From: an uncultured Lachnospiraceae bacterium
GTDB lineage: Bacteria > Bacillota > Clostridia > Lachnospirales > Lachnospiraceae
Length of the DNA: 64,000 nt
Direction: 5' to 3'
Assembly (NCBI GenBank): GCA_947628225.1
Contig: CANQYY010000002.1
Span: forward strand, 1 to 64,000
Made by a program: the position numbers and the translations under genes. The stretch's first letter is position 1. Each line of letters opens with the position of its first letter. Shown here one piece after another: positions 23,773-33,740 of the stretch. The notes beneath the pieces are model-generated. The model made no database searches. It saw only the letters and a list, made by a program, of their open reading frames with translations, and was not told the origin of the DNA.

Positions 23773-25827
23773 TTATTCATGCTTTTTCGCATGACCGCAA
23801 AAATACATCTGGGAATTCAGGGGAGCTTTTCCCCGCTGGTCCATTTTCTCATATCTGCCGTCCGGCATGAGAATATGGGCTTTTTTTGTGTCGGAAAGCT
23901 GTATGTCCAGTATATGCCGGACTTCCTTCATCAATTCCGGATCTTCTACCGGGAATAAAATTTCAACCCGTTTATCCAGGTTTCGCGGCATCCAGTCGGC
24001 GCTTCCCATATAAATTTCCGGCTCTTTGTTGTTCTCAAAGTAGAAAATCCGGGCGTGTTCCAAAAAAGTGCCGACAATGGAACGTACATGGATATTTTCA
24101 CTGAGTCCGGGGACTCCCGCCCTTAAACAGCAGATGCCGCGGACAATCAGATGTATCTCAACCCCAGCGTCCGACGCCTCATACAGCGCCTCGATAATAC
24201 CCGGGTCGCATAGGGAGTTCATTTTGGCAATAATTTTTGCCGGGCGCCCCTTTGCCGCATTATCCCGTTCTCTGCCAATGAGGGATAAAAATTTATCCCG
24301 GAGCCATTGCGGAGCCAGGGACAGCTTATTCCATGCCAACGGCTCAGAGTAGCCGGAAAGCATATTAAAGACCGCCGTTGCATCTTCGCCGTATGGCTGA
24401 CGGCAGGTAAACATGCCCATATCGGTATAGAGCCGCGCCGTAGAGTCATTATAGTTGCCGGTCCCCAGATGGACATAACGGCGGATTCCATCCTCTTCCC
24501 TGCGGACAACGAGGGTGATTTTACTGTGGATTTTTAATCCCAAAAGTCCATAGATAACGTGGCAGCCGGCCTTTTCCAATTTTCTTGCCCAGACAATGTT
24601 GTTCTCTTCGTCAAAGCGCGCCTTTAATTCCACCAGAACGGAAACCTGCTTCCCGTTTTCGGCTGCTTCTGCCAGAGAGGCAATAATGGGAGAATTGCTG
24701 CTGACGCGGTACAGTGTCTGTTTAATAGCCAGTACCGCCGGGTCTTTGGATGCTAAGCGTACAAAATTTACGACCGGATCAAAGGATTCATAGGGGTGGT
24801 GGAGTAAGATATCCCGTTCCCGTATCTGCTCGAAAAGATTCCTCGTGTAATCCAAATATTTGGGCTGCTGCGGGATATAGGGCTCATCCTTCAGGGAATC
24901 AAAGCCCTCCATCCCGTATACTTTCATCAGGAAAGTCAAATCCAGCGGTCCGTTAATTTTAAAAATAGATTCTTCGGAAATGGATAATTCTTTACGGAGT
25001 ATTTTTAACAGGCGTTTATCAATGGTATCCTCTACCTCCAGACGGATAGCCTCGCCCCACTGGCGCTTTTTAAGCTGTTTTTCTATTTCGATCAGGAGAT
25101 CAGCCGCCTCATCCTCATCAATAGTTAAATCCGCATTTCTCATCACGCGAAACGGTGTGGCGCAAAGAACCTTATAATTCATAAATAATTTCTGGATATT
25201 CTTCTCGATAATCTGCTCCAGCAAAATTATCGTAGTACAGTTATCCTTGTCGGAAGGAATCATCACAATGCGGGGCAGAACGGCGGGAACCTGAACGGTG
25301 GCAAAATCAATGGTGCCCTTTTTCTTTTTATCCATAAGCAGCGCCCCGATATTCAGGGATTTATTCCGGATAAGAGGAAACGGGCGGGAAGAATCTACCG
25401 CCATTGGAGTCAGGACAGGGAATACTTCCTGTTTAAAATAGGTGTCCACATAGTCAGCCTGCTCCTCCGTCAGTTTTTCGTACTCGGTAATAACTTTCAG
25501 CCCCTCTTTGCGCAGGGCGGGAAGAAACGAGCGGTTCAGGGTGGAATACTGGGTATTGACAAAGGAGTGGGTCACTTTTAAGATTTCGTCAATCTGCTCT
25601 CCGGGAGTCATGCCGGCAATATCTTTTTTGGTATATCCGGCGTGCACCTGATCTTTTAACGAGGCTACGCGGATCATAAAAAATTCATCCAGGTTCGAGG
25701 CGGTAATGCTTAAAAATTTCAGCCGTTCAAAAAGCCGTATATGCTTATCCCTTGCCTCTGAGAGTACGCGGTAGTTAAAGTCCAGCCAGCTTAACTCCCG
25801 ATTCATAAATTTTTTTGGTTTCTCCAT
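23773..25827 (-). CDS. ppk: Polyphosphate kinase 1
   Basis: A 684-residue PPK1 that makes polyphosphate from ATP. The start RELSWLDFNYRVLSEA matches the N-terminal domain. KIHSKITLV and YVHLGTGNYNDSTARLYTD near 440-470 hold the autophosphorylated His. The second phospholipase-D-like half ends MYMGSADWMPRNLDKRVE-like, with GSADWMPRNLD near 620. It lies three bases after ppx on the same strand, so synthesis and breakdown of polyphosphate are encoded together. Confidence 0.96.
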   Translation of the reverse strand: MEKPKKFMNRELSWLDFNYRVLSEARDKHIRLFERLKFLSITASNLDEFFMIRVASLKDQVHAGYTKKDIAGMTPGEQIDEILKVTHSFVNTQYSTLNRSFLPALRKEGLKVITEYEKLTEEQADYVDTYFKQEVFPVLTPMAVDSSRPFPLIRNKSLNIGALLMDKKKKGTIDFATVQVPAVLPRIVMIPSDKDNCTTIILLEQIIEKNIQKLFMNYKVLCATPFRVMRNADLTIDEDEAADLLIEIEKQLKKRQWGEAIRLEVEDTIDKRLLKILRKELSISEESIFKINGPLDLTFLMKVYGMEGFDSLKDEPYIPQQPKYLDYTRNLFEQIRERDILLHHPYESFDPVVNFVRLASKDPAVLAIKQTLYRVSSNSPIIASLAEAAENGKQVSVLVELKARFDEENNIVWARKLEKAGCHVIYGLLGLKIHSKITLVVRREEDGIRRYVHLGTGNYNDSTARLYTDMGMFTCRQPYGEDATAVFNMLSGYSEPLAWNKLSLAPQWLRDKFLSLIGRERDNAAKGRPAKIIAKMNSLCDPGIIEALYEASDAGVEIHLIVRGICCLRAGVPGLSENIHVRSIVGTFLEHARIFYFENNKEPEIYMGSADWMPRNLDKRVEILFPVEDPELMKEVRHILDIQLSDTKKAHILMPDGRYEKMDQRGKAPLNSQMYFCGHAKKHE

Positions 25828-25830
25828 ATT

Positions 25831-27345
25831 CTACCCTCTCTTTCCGCTTTTTTTCTGCTTTAATCTTGGACGTATGCCGAAAACTGCCTCAAAAACATCT
25901 GCTTTTCGGTGGAACAATCCCTTTTCCAGTGTAATATCCGCCATGGTGTCGGCGGTAATCGTAAGAATACCGTCCTTTAAGGTGACGCCGACATGTTGGA
26001 TTTTCTGCCGGTTGCTTTTATCCAAAACATTAGCAGTAGTTAAAATAGCATTTAATTTTACTATAGTAATATATTCTTCTCTGGTAAATTCATCATCCAG
26101 ACTTTCATAGGTGGGGAAATAGGATTTATTGTAGCGTACCATATTGGCGACCATCGTGCGTTCCTTATGGGAAAGTCCGATAATCTCTGTGGACATAATG
26201 ATCCGGTAGGAGCATTCCCTGGACTGTATTTCATTAATGTATGCGCCGCAGCTGTGAAGTATGACGCCAATCTGTAAAAGCAGACGTTCCCGCTTTCCCA
26301 GCCCGTGCAGTTTTTTAATGCGGTCAAAAATCTGGAGAGCCAGTGTCTGTACGTTTTCCACATGGAGCATATCCACCTGATATTTTGCGGCAATGTTGCG
26401 GGAGGCGGACAGAATGTCCTCCGTATAATCATGGGACGGTTTCAGCCGTACTTTTTTTTCGGCATATTCCGCCACCATACTGTCGCAAAAATCAATAGAG
26501 GATAAAGATACGCCGTCGCAGTTGGTAAGCTGGGTAATTTTCCGGCACAAAATAATGGTCGGGAGGATCAGCTCCGTTTTGCCGTAACCAAGCGCCTTTG
26601 GCAGCTTTGATTTCGACATCATTTTTATAGTCAGCATGCCGTGAAAACCCGGCTTGGCGTTTTTCATATAATAATAAATATCCGGTATCATTTCTCCCAC
26701 AGCAATGATATGGTGGATTTCAATGGAATGTAAGTACAATTTTTGGAAAATCAGTAAATCCTTTTCGATATATTCATCGATGAGGGCATTGAAGTCATAT
26801 GCCTCCTCCTGCATTGCCTGAAGCAGCTCCCGGATGCGGGAGGCGCCGAGGAGAAGATTCTGGGTGGCGCACAGCTTCCCTTTGTCAAAAATAGACAACT
26901 GGACACTGCCGGCTCCGATATCCACAATGAGCGTCCCCTGTTCAATCAGTGTTTCAAAGGAGGTTTCCTTCAGGGCAAGCGCCTTATAATAGAGAAAACG
27001 GGCCTCGCTGTTACTGAGGATGCGGATTTGAAAACCGGTCTGGATTTTTATCTGGTCTACAATAACCAGAGAGTTTCCTGCTTCCCGCAGGGCGCTGGTG
27101 CCGCAGGCCTGCCAGGAGGTAGTATGGAATTCTTCCATAATCCGTTTAAAATCGTTTAATATATGGCAGATTTCTTCGATTGTCTGATAGGAAATAAATC
27201 CCTTCGTATAGGTTTCTGCGCCGAGTGACAGCTTGTGGCGGACATGGGTCAGTTCACGGATTCCATTTTGCTTGGAAACTTCATATATTTTCATGGATAA
27301 TTCGCTGGAGCCCACATCAATCGCCGCATAAGTTGATATTGCCAT
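25831..27345 (-). CDS. ppx: Exopolyphosphatase/guanosine pentaphosphate phosphatase family
   Basis: A 504-residue protein starting at an ATG (27345) eight bases after AGGAGG; the earlier GTG lies inside that site. It has the ASKHA-type phosphate loops: AAIDVGSSELSMKIY near residue 7, LIVDIGAGSVQLSIF near 145, and GTSALREAGN near 90. The C-terminal ~200 residues form an HD-like helical domain with LHSCGAYINE and GLSHKERTMVANMVRY. It releases phosphate from polyphosphate chains or acts on pppGpp. It is co-transcribed with ppk. Confidence 0.9.
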   Translation of the reverse strand: MAISTYAAIDVGSSELSMKIYEVSKQNGIRELTHVRHKLSLGAETYTKGFISYQTIEEICHILNDFKRIMEEFHTTSWQACGTSALREAGNSLVIVDQIKIQTGFQIRILSNSEARFLYYKALALKETSFETLIEQGTLIVDIGAGSVQLSIFDKGKLCATQNLLLGASRIRELLQAMQEEAYDFNALIDEYIEKDLLIFQKLYLHSIEIHHIIAVGEMIPDIYYYMKNAKPGFHGMLTIKMMSKSKLPKALGYGKTELILPTIILCRKITQLTNCDGVSLSSIDFCDSMVAEYAEKKVRLKPSHDYTEDILSASRNIAAKYQVDMLHVENVQTLALQIFDRIKKLHGLGKRERLLLQIGVILHSCGAYINEIQSRECSYRIIMSTEIIGLSHKERTMVANMVRYNKSYFPTYESLDDEFTREEYITIVKLNAILTTANVLDKSNRQKIQHVGVTLKDGILTITADTMADITLEKGLFHRKADVFEAVFGIRPRLKQKKSGKRG

Positions 27346-27486
27346 GTATTTCACCTCCTGTACTTATATTTTACAATGATTATGAAAAAAAAACCAGTAG
27401 TTTTCTGTAAGATTCCGGTAAAAAAAGCCGGGGAAGTAAAAGAAACAGGGTAAGGGCGGCACGCCGATAAAATACAATAAGAATAA

Positions 27487-27515
27487 TTGACGAGGCAATC
27501 TCAAATGCTTATAAT
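27487..27515 (+). promoter_or_regulatory. Promoter of the MutS-like gene pair
   Basis: TTGACG (27487-27492), 17 bases, TATAAT (27510-27515), about 32 bases before the first MutS-like ATG. Confidence 0.85.
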
Positions 27516-27547
27516 GAAAATAATAATAAATATGGGGGAATTTAATC

Positions 27548-29029
27548 ATGTTTGCAGGGATTTTAGGAGGAAAATGGGAGAAGGACAAGAAAAAAACAGC
27601 GATTTTCCAAGATTTTAATCTGGATATAATTATTTCAAAAATAAATGCCATGTCGCGGGGGTATGATCTTCAGCCCTTGTATTCTTATGTTCCGGAGGAG
27701 CGGGAGATGATAGAATACCGAAGAAAGATAACAGGGGATTTCCGCGACCCCCGGCTCAGGGAAATTTTCCGGGAGTATTCCGCCCGGATCGAAAAAGTAA
27801 AAAAATATGAAAAAAACAGCAGATACCAAAACCATACCCTGCAAAAGGAAAAGTGGCACAGTGACGCGCTGTCCTTATTTGCCAAAGCGGTAACCGGACT
27901 GTATGAAGAACTGGCGGAAACGACAGGATACTCCGAGGCTATGGCAGAAGTACGGGAATATGTAAAGGAGTATATAGACGGAGCGGCTTTTTGCGAATGG
28001 AAGGAACTGGCAGGAGAGATAGAGGAAAAAATGAGCGGACAAGCCGTAACTGTCAGCCTCCGGAAAAATAAAATCGTACTGGAGGAGGAAGAGATTCCGG
28101 CAGATTTTCTGAAACGGGTGACAGAAATCTTTGATTTGCCTGAGCCGGAGGAAAAAAAGCGGGTGGAGGCGGAGAAGAACCTGAGCCGGTTTGAGGAGAT
28201 GCTGGCGGAGCAGGTGATAAAGAAAGAGAAACTCCAAAAGAAATTGAAACAGCTAATGGAAGTAAAAATACCCGAGGGCTTTTTGGATCTGGCGTATGAG
28301 GCGCAGTTTTATCTTGGGTTTTACCGCTTTGTGGAGTGGATGGAGAAAAACGGGTATGTTTTTGCCCTGCCGGTACAGGGGGAGGAGATTTGCGTCACGG
28401 CGGGCTATGATGCGGCGCTTGCCATAAAGGAGGAGGGGCGGAAGGTTGTGCCGAACGATTTTTCTCTGGGCGGGGAAGAACGTTTTTTTGTCATTACCGG
28501 CGCTAACGGCGGCGGGAAAACAACCTTTGCCAGAATGGCGGGACAAATTCTTTATTTTGGGCAGATGGGGCTGCTGGTTCCGTGCCGGGATGCGAAACTG
28601 CCTTATTTTAATGAGATTTTATCCCATTTTTCAAAGGAGGAGAGCAATGAAACCGGAAAAGGAAAGCTGATGGAAGAATTGATGCGGTTGAAACCGATGA
28701 TGGAAAGGGACAGTAAAAACTGTTTCGTTGTGCTGAATGAACTGTTTACCACAGCGGCGGCATTGGATGCCGGCGCCATGGGGAAAAAGGTGCTGGAGCA
28801 TTTTATCCGGAGCGGATGTCTGGGGATTTATGTCACCCATATTCAAAAACTGGCTCAGGAGGGGGAGCGCATTGTCAGCTTAGTGGCAGAGCTGGAAGCC
28901 GACCATCACACAAGGTCTTTTAAAATAGTCCGTAAACCGGCAGAAAAAGGGGAGTATGAGGACTCCCTGATCACGAAATACGGCATGACTTATGAGCAGA
29001 TGAAGAAGGTGATAGAACATGAGTATTAA
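27548..29029 (+). CDS. MutS-like ATPase lacking the mismatch-recognition domain (first of a pair)
   Basis: A 493-residue protein. The C-terminal third is a MutS domain V ATPase: Walker A ITGANGGGKTTF near 317, Walker B FVVLNELFTTAAALDA near 394, and IYVTHIQKLA as the H-loop. The N-terminal part is helical and charged, like the MutS core/lever domains. The mismatch-binding domain with its Phe-x-Glu is absent. The Walker B Asp is Asn (LNE instead of LDE). Its last 11 bases overlap the next gene, a paralogue, so a heterodimer is plausible. Function is unknown; ordinary mismatch repair seems unlikely. Confidence 0.85.
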   Translation: MFAGILGGKWEKDKKKTAIFQDFNLDIIISKINAMSRGYDLQPLYSYVPEEREMIEYRRKITGDFRDPRLREIFREYSARIEKVKKYEKNSRYQNHTLQKEKWHSDALSLFAKAVTGLYEELAETTGYSEAMAEVREYVKEYIDGAAFCEWKELAGEIEEKMSGQAVTVSLRKNKIVLEEEEIPADFLKRVTEIFDLPEPEEKKRVEAEKNLSRFEEMLAEQVIKKEKLQKKLKQLMEVKIPEGFLDLAYEAQFYLGFYRFVEWMEKNGYVFALPVQGEEICVTAGYDAALAIKEEGRKVVPNDFSLGGEERFFVITGANGGGKTTFARMAGQILYFGQMGLLVPCRDAKLPYFNEILSHFSKEESNETGKGKLMEELMRLKPMMERDSKNCFVVLNELFTTAAALDAGAMGKKVLEHFIRSGCLGIYVTHIQKLAQEGERIVSLVAELEADHHTRSFKIVRKPAEKGEYEDSLITKYGMTYEQMKKVIEHEY

Positions 29030-30506
29030 TTTTTTTGATCCGGCGCCGGAAAGCTACCGCAATGCGGCTGATATGGAAAAGGATTTGAATCTGAAGGTAA
29101 TCGCCAGGGCTATGGCAGGGGAGGAATACGGAGATGTTTCCGATATTATGGAAACCCTTCTGCGGCCGCTTCGGACAGAGGACGCCATCGAAAAAAGACT
29201 GGCGGTTGTTATGGATGGCTGTGAGCGGAAAGAGTTAGTTATGGAAATCCGGAAAATTCTTGTCAAGACCTGCGACAGTTTAAGCGGCTGCATTAAGGCG
29301 GTTTTAGACTGCAGAGGAAGGCATTTGACCGAGGACACCGTAATCGGCGCTAATCTGGAGGCTGTGCGGACGCTTGTTTATGGGCTGGCAGCTCTGGATG
29401 AACTGCTGACAGCGAAAAAGGAAGGATTTCTCCATTCTGCCCTGGACCGTTTCCGTCAGGAATTTTACCGGGAAATCAGCCCGGAAACAATAGCAGAGCA
29501 AAAATTTTTTGTGGACAATCTGGATAGCTTCAAAAATAAGGGCGCCATTACTCTCCGGGGGTATTTCCGGGAGGGGTTTTATTTGAAGGATGTGGAAATT
29601 GCAGATATAAGGGAGCGCGCCAAACGGATTCCCGCCGGTATTTTTACCGGGAAAAGAAATAATGTCAGGACGGAAGAGGAAGTTTACGAGAGTGGGGTGG
29701 CTTTTACCAACGATATTTTATTACAGGTGTTAGAGAGTTTATTTCCCTGTCTGCAAAAATGGCAGAAAATGATTTATGATATGAAAAAGCAGGCGGTCTT
29801 TCTTGCCGGCTGCGCCAGATTGTATCAGCGGGGGAAAGAGCTTGGCATGGATTTTGGCGTCCCCGACCGGAAAGAAAAGAGTATGTCTGTCCTGTATGAG
29901 CTGTCGTTAGCCCTGCAGACGCAGAGCGCCCCGGTACCGAATTCACTGGCTGCCCCTCCCTATAAGGCAATTATAGTAACCGGCGCCAACCAGGGAGGGA
30001 AATCCACTTTTTTACGGAGTATGGGGATTGCCCAGGTTATGTGCCAGGCGGGGATGTATGTACCTGCCGAGAAGTATCCTCTCCATGCGTATCAGGATAT
30101 TTTTACCCATTTTACCAGACGGGAAGACGCCGCCATGAATATGGGGAAATTTGAAGAGGAATTAAAGAGGATGCAGGATATTTTACAGGGGGCGGGGAGG
30201 GATACTCTGATTCTTTTAAATGAATCTTTTGCCACTACGACGGAGGTTACGGCATATCAGATAGCGATGGATTTGGCCCACGCCTGTCTGGAAGAGGGAA
30301 TTACCCTTTGGATGGTGACCCATATTACGAAATTTGCCAGGGAGCTGTATGAGGAAAGAAGGAAAGAGGTTCTCTTTTTATCTGCCGGACGGGTGGCAAA
30401 ACGGGAAACCCTGTATAAAATGCTGGAAAAACCGCCGGAAAATACAAGCTATGGCATGGAACTGTATGAAAAGATAATAGGAGGAAACGAAGTTGAAGAC
30501 CAGTGA
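29019..30506 (+). CDS. MutS-like ATPase lacking the mismatch-recognition domain (second of a pair)
   Basis: A 495-residue paralogue of the preceding protein. Walker A is [17 protein letters not shown] near 321, Walker [17 protein letters not shown] near 397, and the H-loop [11 protein letters not shown]. Again Asn replaces the Walker B Asp, and the N-terminal mismatch-binding domain is missing; the first ~300 residues are helical. It overlaps the upstream gene by 11 bases and the queA start by 14, so all three are translationally linked. No second-strand nuclease (Smr) domain is present, which separates it from MutS2. Confidence 0.85.
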   Translation: MSINFFDPAPESYRNAADMEKDLNLKVIARAMAGEEYGDVSDIMETLLRPLRTEDAIEKRLAVVMDGCERKELVMEIRKILVKTCDSLSGCIKAVLDCRGRHLTEDTVIGANLEAVRTLVYGLAALDELLTAKKEGFLHSALDRFRQEFYREISPETIAEQKFFVDNLDSFKNKGAITLRGYFREGFYLKDVEIADIRERAKRIPAGIFTGKRNNVRTEEEVYESGVAFTNDILLQVLESLFPCLQKWQKMIYDMKKQAVFLAGCARLYQRGKELGMDFGVPDRKEKSMSVLYELSLALQTQSAPVPNSLAAPPYKAIIVTGANQGGKSTFLRSMGIAQVMCQAGMYVPAEKYPLHAYQDIFTHFTRREDAAMNMGKFEEELKRMQDILQGAGRDTLILLNESFATTTEVTAYQIAMDLAHACLEEGITLWMVTHITKFARELYEERRKEVLFLSAGRVAKRETLYKMLEKPPENTSYGMELYEKIIGGNEVEDQ

Positions 30507-31524
30507 TTTTTTTTACGATCTGCCAAAGGAGCTGATTGCCCAGGATCCGCTGCCTGACCGGAGCGCCTCAAGGCTCATGGTGCTGCACCGGATATCCGGA
30601 ATTATTGAGCACAAGAGTTTTACGGATATAGTGGATTATATACAGCCCGGCGACTGTCTTGTGCGGAATAATACAAAGGTTATTCCTGCCAGACTGTTTG
30701 GAGTAAGAAAAGACACCGGCGCTGCCATTGAACTGCTCCTGTTAAAGCGGAAGGAAAACGATATTTGGGAAACGCTCGTAAAGCCGGGGAAAAAAGCGAG
30801 AGAGGGAGCTTGTCTGATTTTTGGCGAAGGGAAATTACAGGGAGAGATTATTGCGGTAAAGGAGGACGGCAACCGGCTGATCCAATTTCAATATGACGGA
30901 ATCTTTGAGGAAATTCTGGATGAACTGGGACAGATGCCGCTGCCGCCTTACATTACCCATAAACTGAAGGATAAAAACCGTTACCAGACAATTTATGCCA
31001 AATATGACGGCTCCGCAGCCGCGCCGACGGCAGGACTTCATTTTACGGAGGAACTGTTTGAAAAATTGAATAAAAAGGGAGCGGCCGTGGCGAATGTGAC
31101 GCTCCATGTGGGGCTTGGCACTTTCCGTCCGGTCAAGGTGGAAAATGTGAAGGAACACCGGATGCACTCGGAATATTATTGTGTTGAGCCGGAGGAGGCG
31201 GAAAAGATAAACCGGGCAAAGGCGGCGGGAGGGAAGATTATCTGTGTCGGCACCACCAGCTGCCGGACAATTGAATCTGCCGCAAACGGGCAGGGGATAC
31301 TGAAGCCGGGAGAAGGCGACACGGAGATATTTATTTATCCCGGATACCGATTTAAGATTATGGATATACTCATTACCAATTTTCACTTGCCGGAGTCAAC
31401 CCTGTTGATGCTTGTGTCCGCCCTGGCGGGAAAAGAGCAGGTAATGAATGCCTATAAGGCAGCAGTACAGGAAAAATACCGGTTTTTTTCATTCGGAGAT
31501 GCGATGATTATTTTGGATGATTAA
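30493..31524 (+). CDS. queA: SAM:tRNA ribosyltransferase-isomerase
   Basis: A 343-residue enzyme that transfers the ribose of SAM to 7-aminomethyl-7-deazaguanine in tRNA to give epoxyqueuosine. Signatures are [20 protein letters not shown] at the N-terminus, [12 protein letters not shown] near 55, and the C-terminal [12 protein letters not shown] and [17 protein letters not shown]. The start is a TTG after AGGAGGAAACG. It overlaps the second MutS-like gene. No tgt or yajC follows, so the rest of queuosine synthesis is elsewhere. Confidence 0.95.
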   Translation: MKTSDFFYDLPKELIAQDPLPDRSASRLMVLHRISGIIEHKSFTDIVDYIQPGDCLVRNNTKVIPARLFGVRKDTGAAIELLLLKRKENDIWETLVKPGKKAREGACLIFGEGKLQGEIIAVKEDGNRLIQFQYDGIFEEILDELGQMPLPPYITHKLKDKNRYQTIYAKYDGSAAAPTAGLHFTEELFEKLNKKGAAVANVTLHVGLGTFRPVKVENVKEHRMHSEYYCVEPEEAEKINRAKAAGGKIICVGTTSCRTIESAANGQGILKPGEGDTEIFIYPGYRFKIMDILITNFHLPESTLLMLVSALAGKEQVMNAYKAAVQEKYRFFSFGDAMIILDD

Positions 31525-31558
31525 AAGGAAAAGCAGAGTTTACTATTAGGAGTTAAAA

Positions 31559-32458
31559 ATGGAAAGAGAAAAAGTGTTATTTATTTACAATCCTCATGCA
31601 GGAAAGGGAACCATGAAAAACAAGCTTTCCGACGCTATGGAAATTTTTATGGAAGCCGGGTTTGAAGTGACGGTTTACGCTACCATGGCGCCGGGGGAGG
31701 CGGCAGAAATAGTCTGTGAACAGGGGGAGGGCTACAGCCGGGTTATCTGTTCCGGCGGGGACGGCACTCTCCACGAAGTGACCCACGGATTGATGCAGTT
31801 GCCGGCGGAAAAACGGCCGAAATGCGGTTATATACCAACGGGCACGGTAAATGATTTTGCTACGGGGATCAAGCTTCCGAAGCGGATTGTAAAGGCGGTG
31901 CAGGTGGCGTCCGGAAATGCCTGCCACGCCTATGATATTGGAGAATTGAATGGAAAGTATTTTACTTATGTGGCGGCATTTGGCGCCTTTACTGCCGTTT
32001 CCTATGAAACCCCTCAGGCGACCAAAAACCTTCTGGGGAAGACAGCCTATGTACTGGAGGGAATCTCAAAATTAAATTCCATTAAAAGCATTCCGGTAAA
32101 AGTGACGGCGGACGGAGAAGTCTGGGAGTCCGAATGTATTCTCGGAATGGTAACGAATGCAAAATCAATCGGGGGACTGAAACTTTTCCGGAAAAGGAGA
32201 GTAAAACTGGATGACGGTTATTTTGACGGAATCTTTGTAAAAACTCCGAAAAACCCATTGGAATTGAATCAGGTGATGAATTTTTTACTTACCGGAGAGC
32301 AAAATAGCCAGATCTATCTGCTGCAGGGAAGCCGGGTGGAAATACAGACCGATACGGAGGTTGCCTATACCTTAGATGGCGAGAACGGGGGAAAATATAC
32401 AAAAGCAGTCATTGAAAACCATAGACAGGCTATTACCTATTTTCACGGACTGGCATAG
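31559..32458 (+). CDS. Diacylglycerol/lipid kinase, DagK-YegS family
   Basis: A 299-residue kinase with the family motifs FIYNPHAGKG near residue 7 and VICSGGDGTLHEVTHGL near 60-75, then IPTGTVNDFATGIKLP near 93, the conserved nucleotide and substrate loops. It phosphorylates diacylglycerol or a related lipid at the membrane face. AGGAG precedes the ATG. It is 34 bases after queA and convergent with tyrA. Confidence 0.9.
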   Translation: MEREKVLFIYNPHAGKGTMKNKLSDAMEIFMEAGFEVTVYATMAPGEAAEIVCEQGEGYSRVICSGGDGTLHEVTHGLMQLPAEKRPKCGYIPTGTVNDFATGIKLPKRIVKAVQVASGNACHAYDIGELNGKYFTYVAAFGAFTAVSYETPQATKNLLGKTAYVLEGISKLNSIKSIPVKVTADGEVWESECILGMVTNAKSIGGLKLFRKRRVKLDDGYFDGIFVKTPKNPLELNQVMNFLLTGEQNSQIYLLQGSRVEIQTDTEVAYTLDGENGGKYTKAVIENHRQAITYFHGLA

Positions 32459-32480
32459 TAATGCGGGATTCCGTATGAGA

Positions 32481-33584
32481 TCAGTTTCGATCTACCACAT
32501 CATAACGGTTCTGGATAAGAAGGCGGCGGGAAGCATCCGCATCCTCCTCATTATAAAGTTCAATTTTCAATACGCCGTCGGCAAATTCCCGGTTATGGAT
32601 AATACCAATATTTTTAATGCTGATTCCCTTGACCGAAAGTATCGTTGCGATGGTGGCGATAGCCCCGGCGCGGTCGGCAATGTTGACATACAATTCATAC
32701 GCGCGGGAGATCAGGCTGTTTTTGCGCATGGGGATAGAATTTCTATATTCCCCCGCTTCCTGAAAGGACGAATGGATTTTTGGCATATTTTGATGGGCAA
32801 TCAGATCGCGGAAATGTTCCAGCTCTTCCTCAAAGCAGGAGAGGAAATAATCGATACTGTCCCTGTTGGCGATGCAAATATCCTGCCACATTTCCGGGGA
32901 GGAAGAGGCGATCCGGGTAATGTCCTTAAAGCCGCCGGCGGCAAAGGACTTCATATTTTCCTCCTCATTATCATGCCGGCGAACCATATTGACCAGAGAA
33001 ACCGCAATAATATGCGGCACATGGCTGATGGCTGCGGTGATCATATCATGCTCCTTCGGCGGCAGCAGGATACAATTTGCCCCTGTCTTTACGATCAGGG
33101 ATTTTAAAAGAGAAATATCCTCCGGGCGGTTTTCCTGAGTAGGGGTCAGCAGATAATAGGCATTTTCCAGCAGGTTGCCCGTAGCATTGGCATAACCGGT
33201 TTTCTCCGAGCCCGCCATAGGATGCCCGCCGATAAAGCGTTCTGCCAGACCGTACTTCTTTGCTGCTTCGCAAATATTACCCTTAACGCTGCCCACATCC
33301 GTCAGGATGCAGGAAGGTTTTATTAAATCCCGCAATATCGGTAAAAACTCAATGTTTTTTAATACCGGCGCGCACAAAAAAATTATATCGCAGGAAGAAA
33401 AAGTCCCGCCTATCTCATAAACCAGTTCATCAATGACGCCTTCTGCCACGCCCTTATCCAGCTCCGGATTCTTTCTCCGGGAATATACGCAGACCGATAT
33501 ATCTGTATTTCTTTCCTTCAGAGCCTTGGCGATGGAACCGCCGATCAGCCCAAAGCCAATAAAACCAAGTGTCAGCTGTTTCAT
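32481..33584 (-). CDS. tyrA: Prephenate dehydrogenase with C-terminal ACT domain
   Basis: A 367-residue protein. The Rossmann motif is GFIGFGLIGGSIAKAL at 8-23. The catalytic region contains FIGGHPMAGSEKTGY near 140-150 with the active His, and ISHVPHIIAVSL near 205. After residue ~290 an ACT regulatory domain follows (YVNIADRAGAIATIATILS), expected to sense tyrosine. It oxidises prephenate to 4-hydroxyphenylpyruvate. It stands alone, with no other aromatic genes near. Confidence 0.94.
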   Translation of the reverse strand: MKQLTLGFIGFGLIGGSIAKALKERNTDISVCVYSRRKNPELDKGVAEGVIDELVYEIGGTFSSCDIIFLCAPVLKNIEFLPILRDLIKPSCILTDVGSVKGNICEAAKKYGLAERFIGGHPMAGSEKTGYANATGNLLENAYYLLTPTQENRPEDISLLKSLIVKTGANCILLPPKEHDMITAAISHVPHIIAVSLVNMVRRHDNEEENMKSFAAGGFKDITRIASSSPEMWQDICIANRDSIDYFLSCFEEELEHFRDLIAHQNMPKIHSSFQEAGEYRNSIPMRKNSLISRAYELYVNIADRAGAIATIATILSVKGISIKNIGIIHNREFADGVLKIELYNEEDADASRRLLIQNRYDVVDRN

Positions 33585-33681
33585 GGATTTCGTTCCTCTC
33601 TTTAAATTTCATACTCAGTGTACCACTTTTTTCAGGGAATTACAATTCCGGACTGAAAGTCTATGAAAAAAGAACGGGGTA

Positions 33682-33690
33682 TGGTATAAT
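33682..33690 (+). promoter_or_regulatory. Extended -10 promoter element upstream of glpK
   Basis: TGGTATAAT is a TGn-extended perfect -10. No good -35 is seen 17 bases upstream, which extended -10 promoters tolerate. It is 50 bases before the glpK start. Confidence 0.6.
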
Positions 33691-33740
33691 TACCATAGTT
33701 TGCCGCAAAGGCAAAAAAATGATAGAAACGGAGAAAAGAA

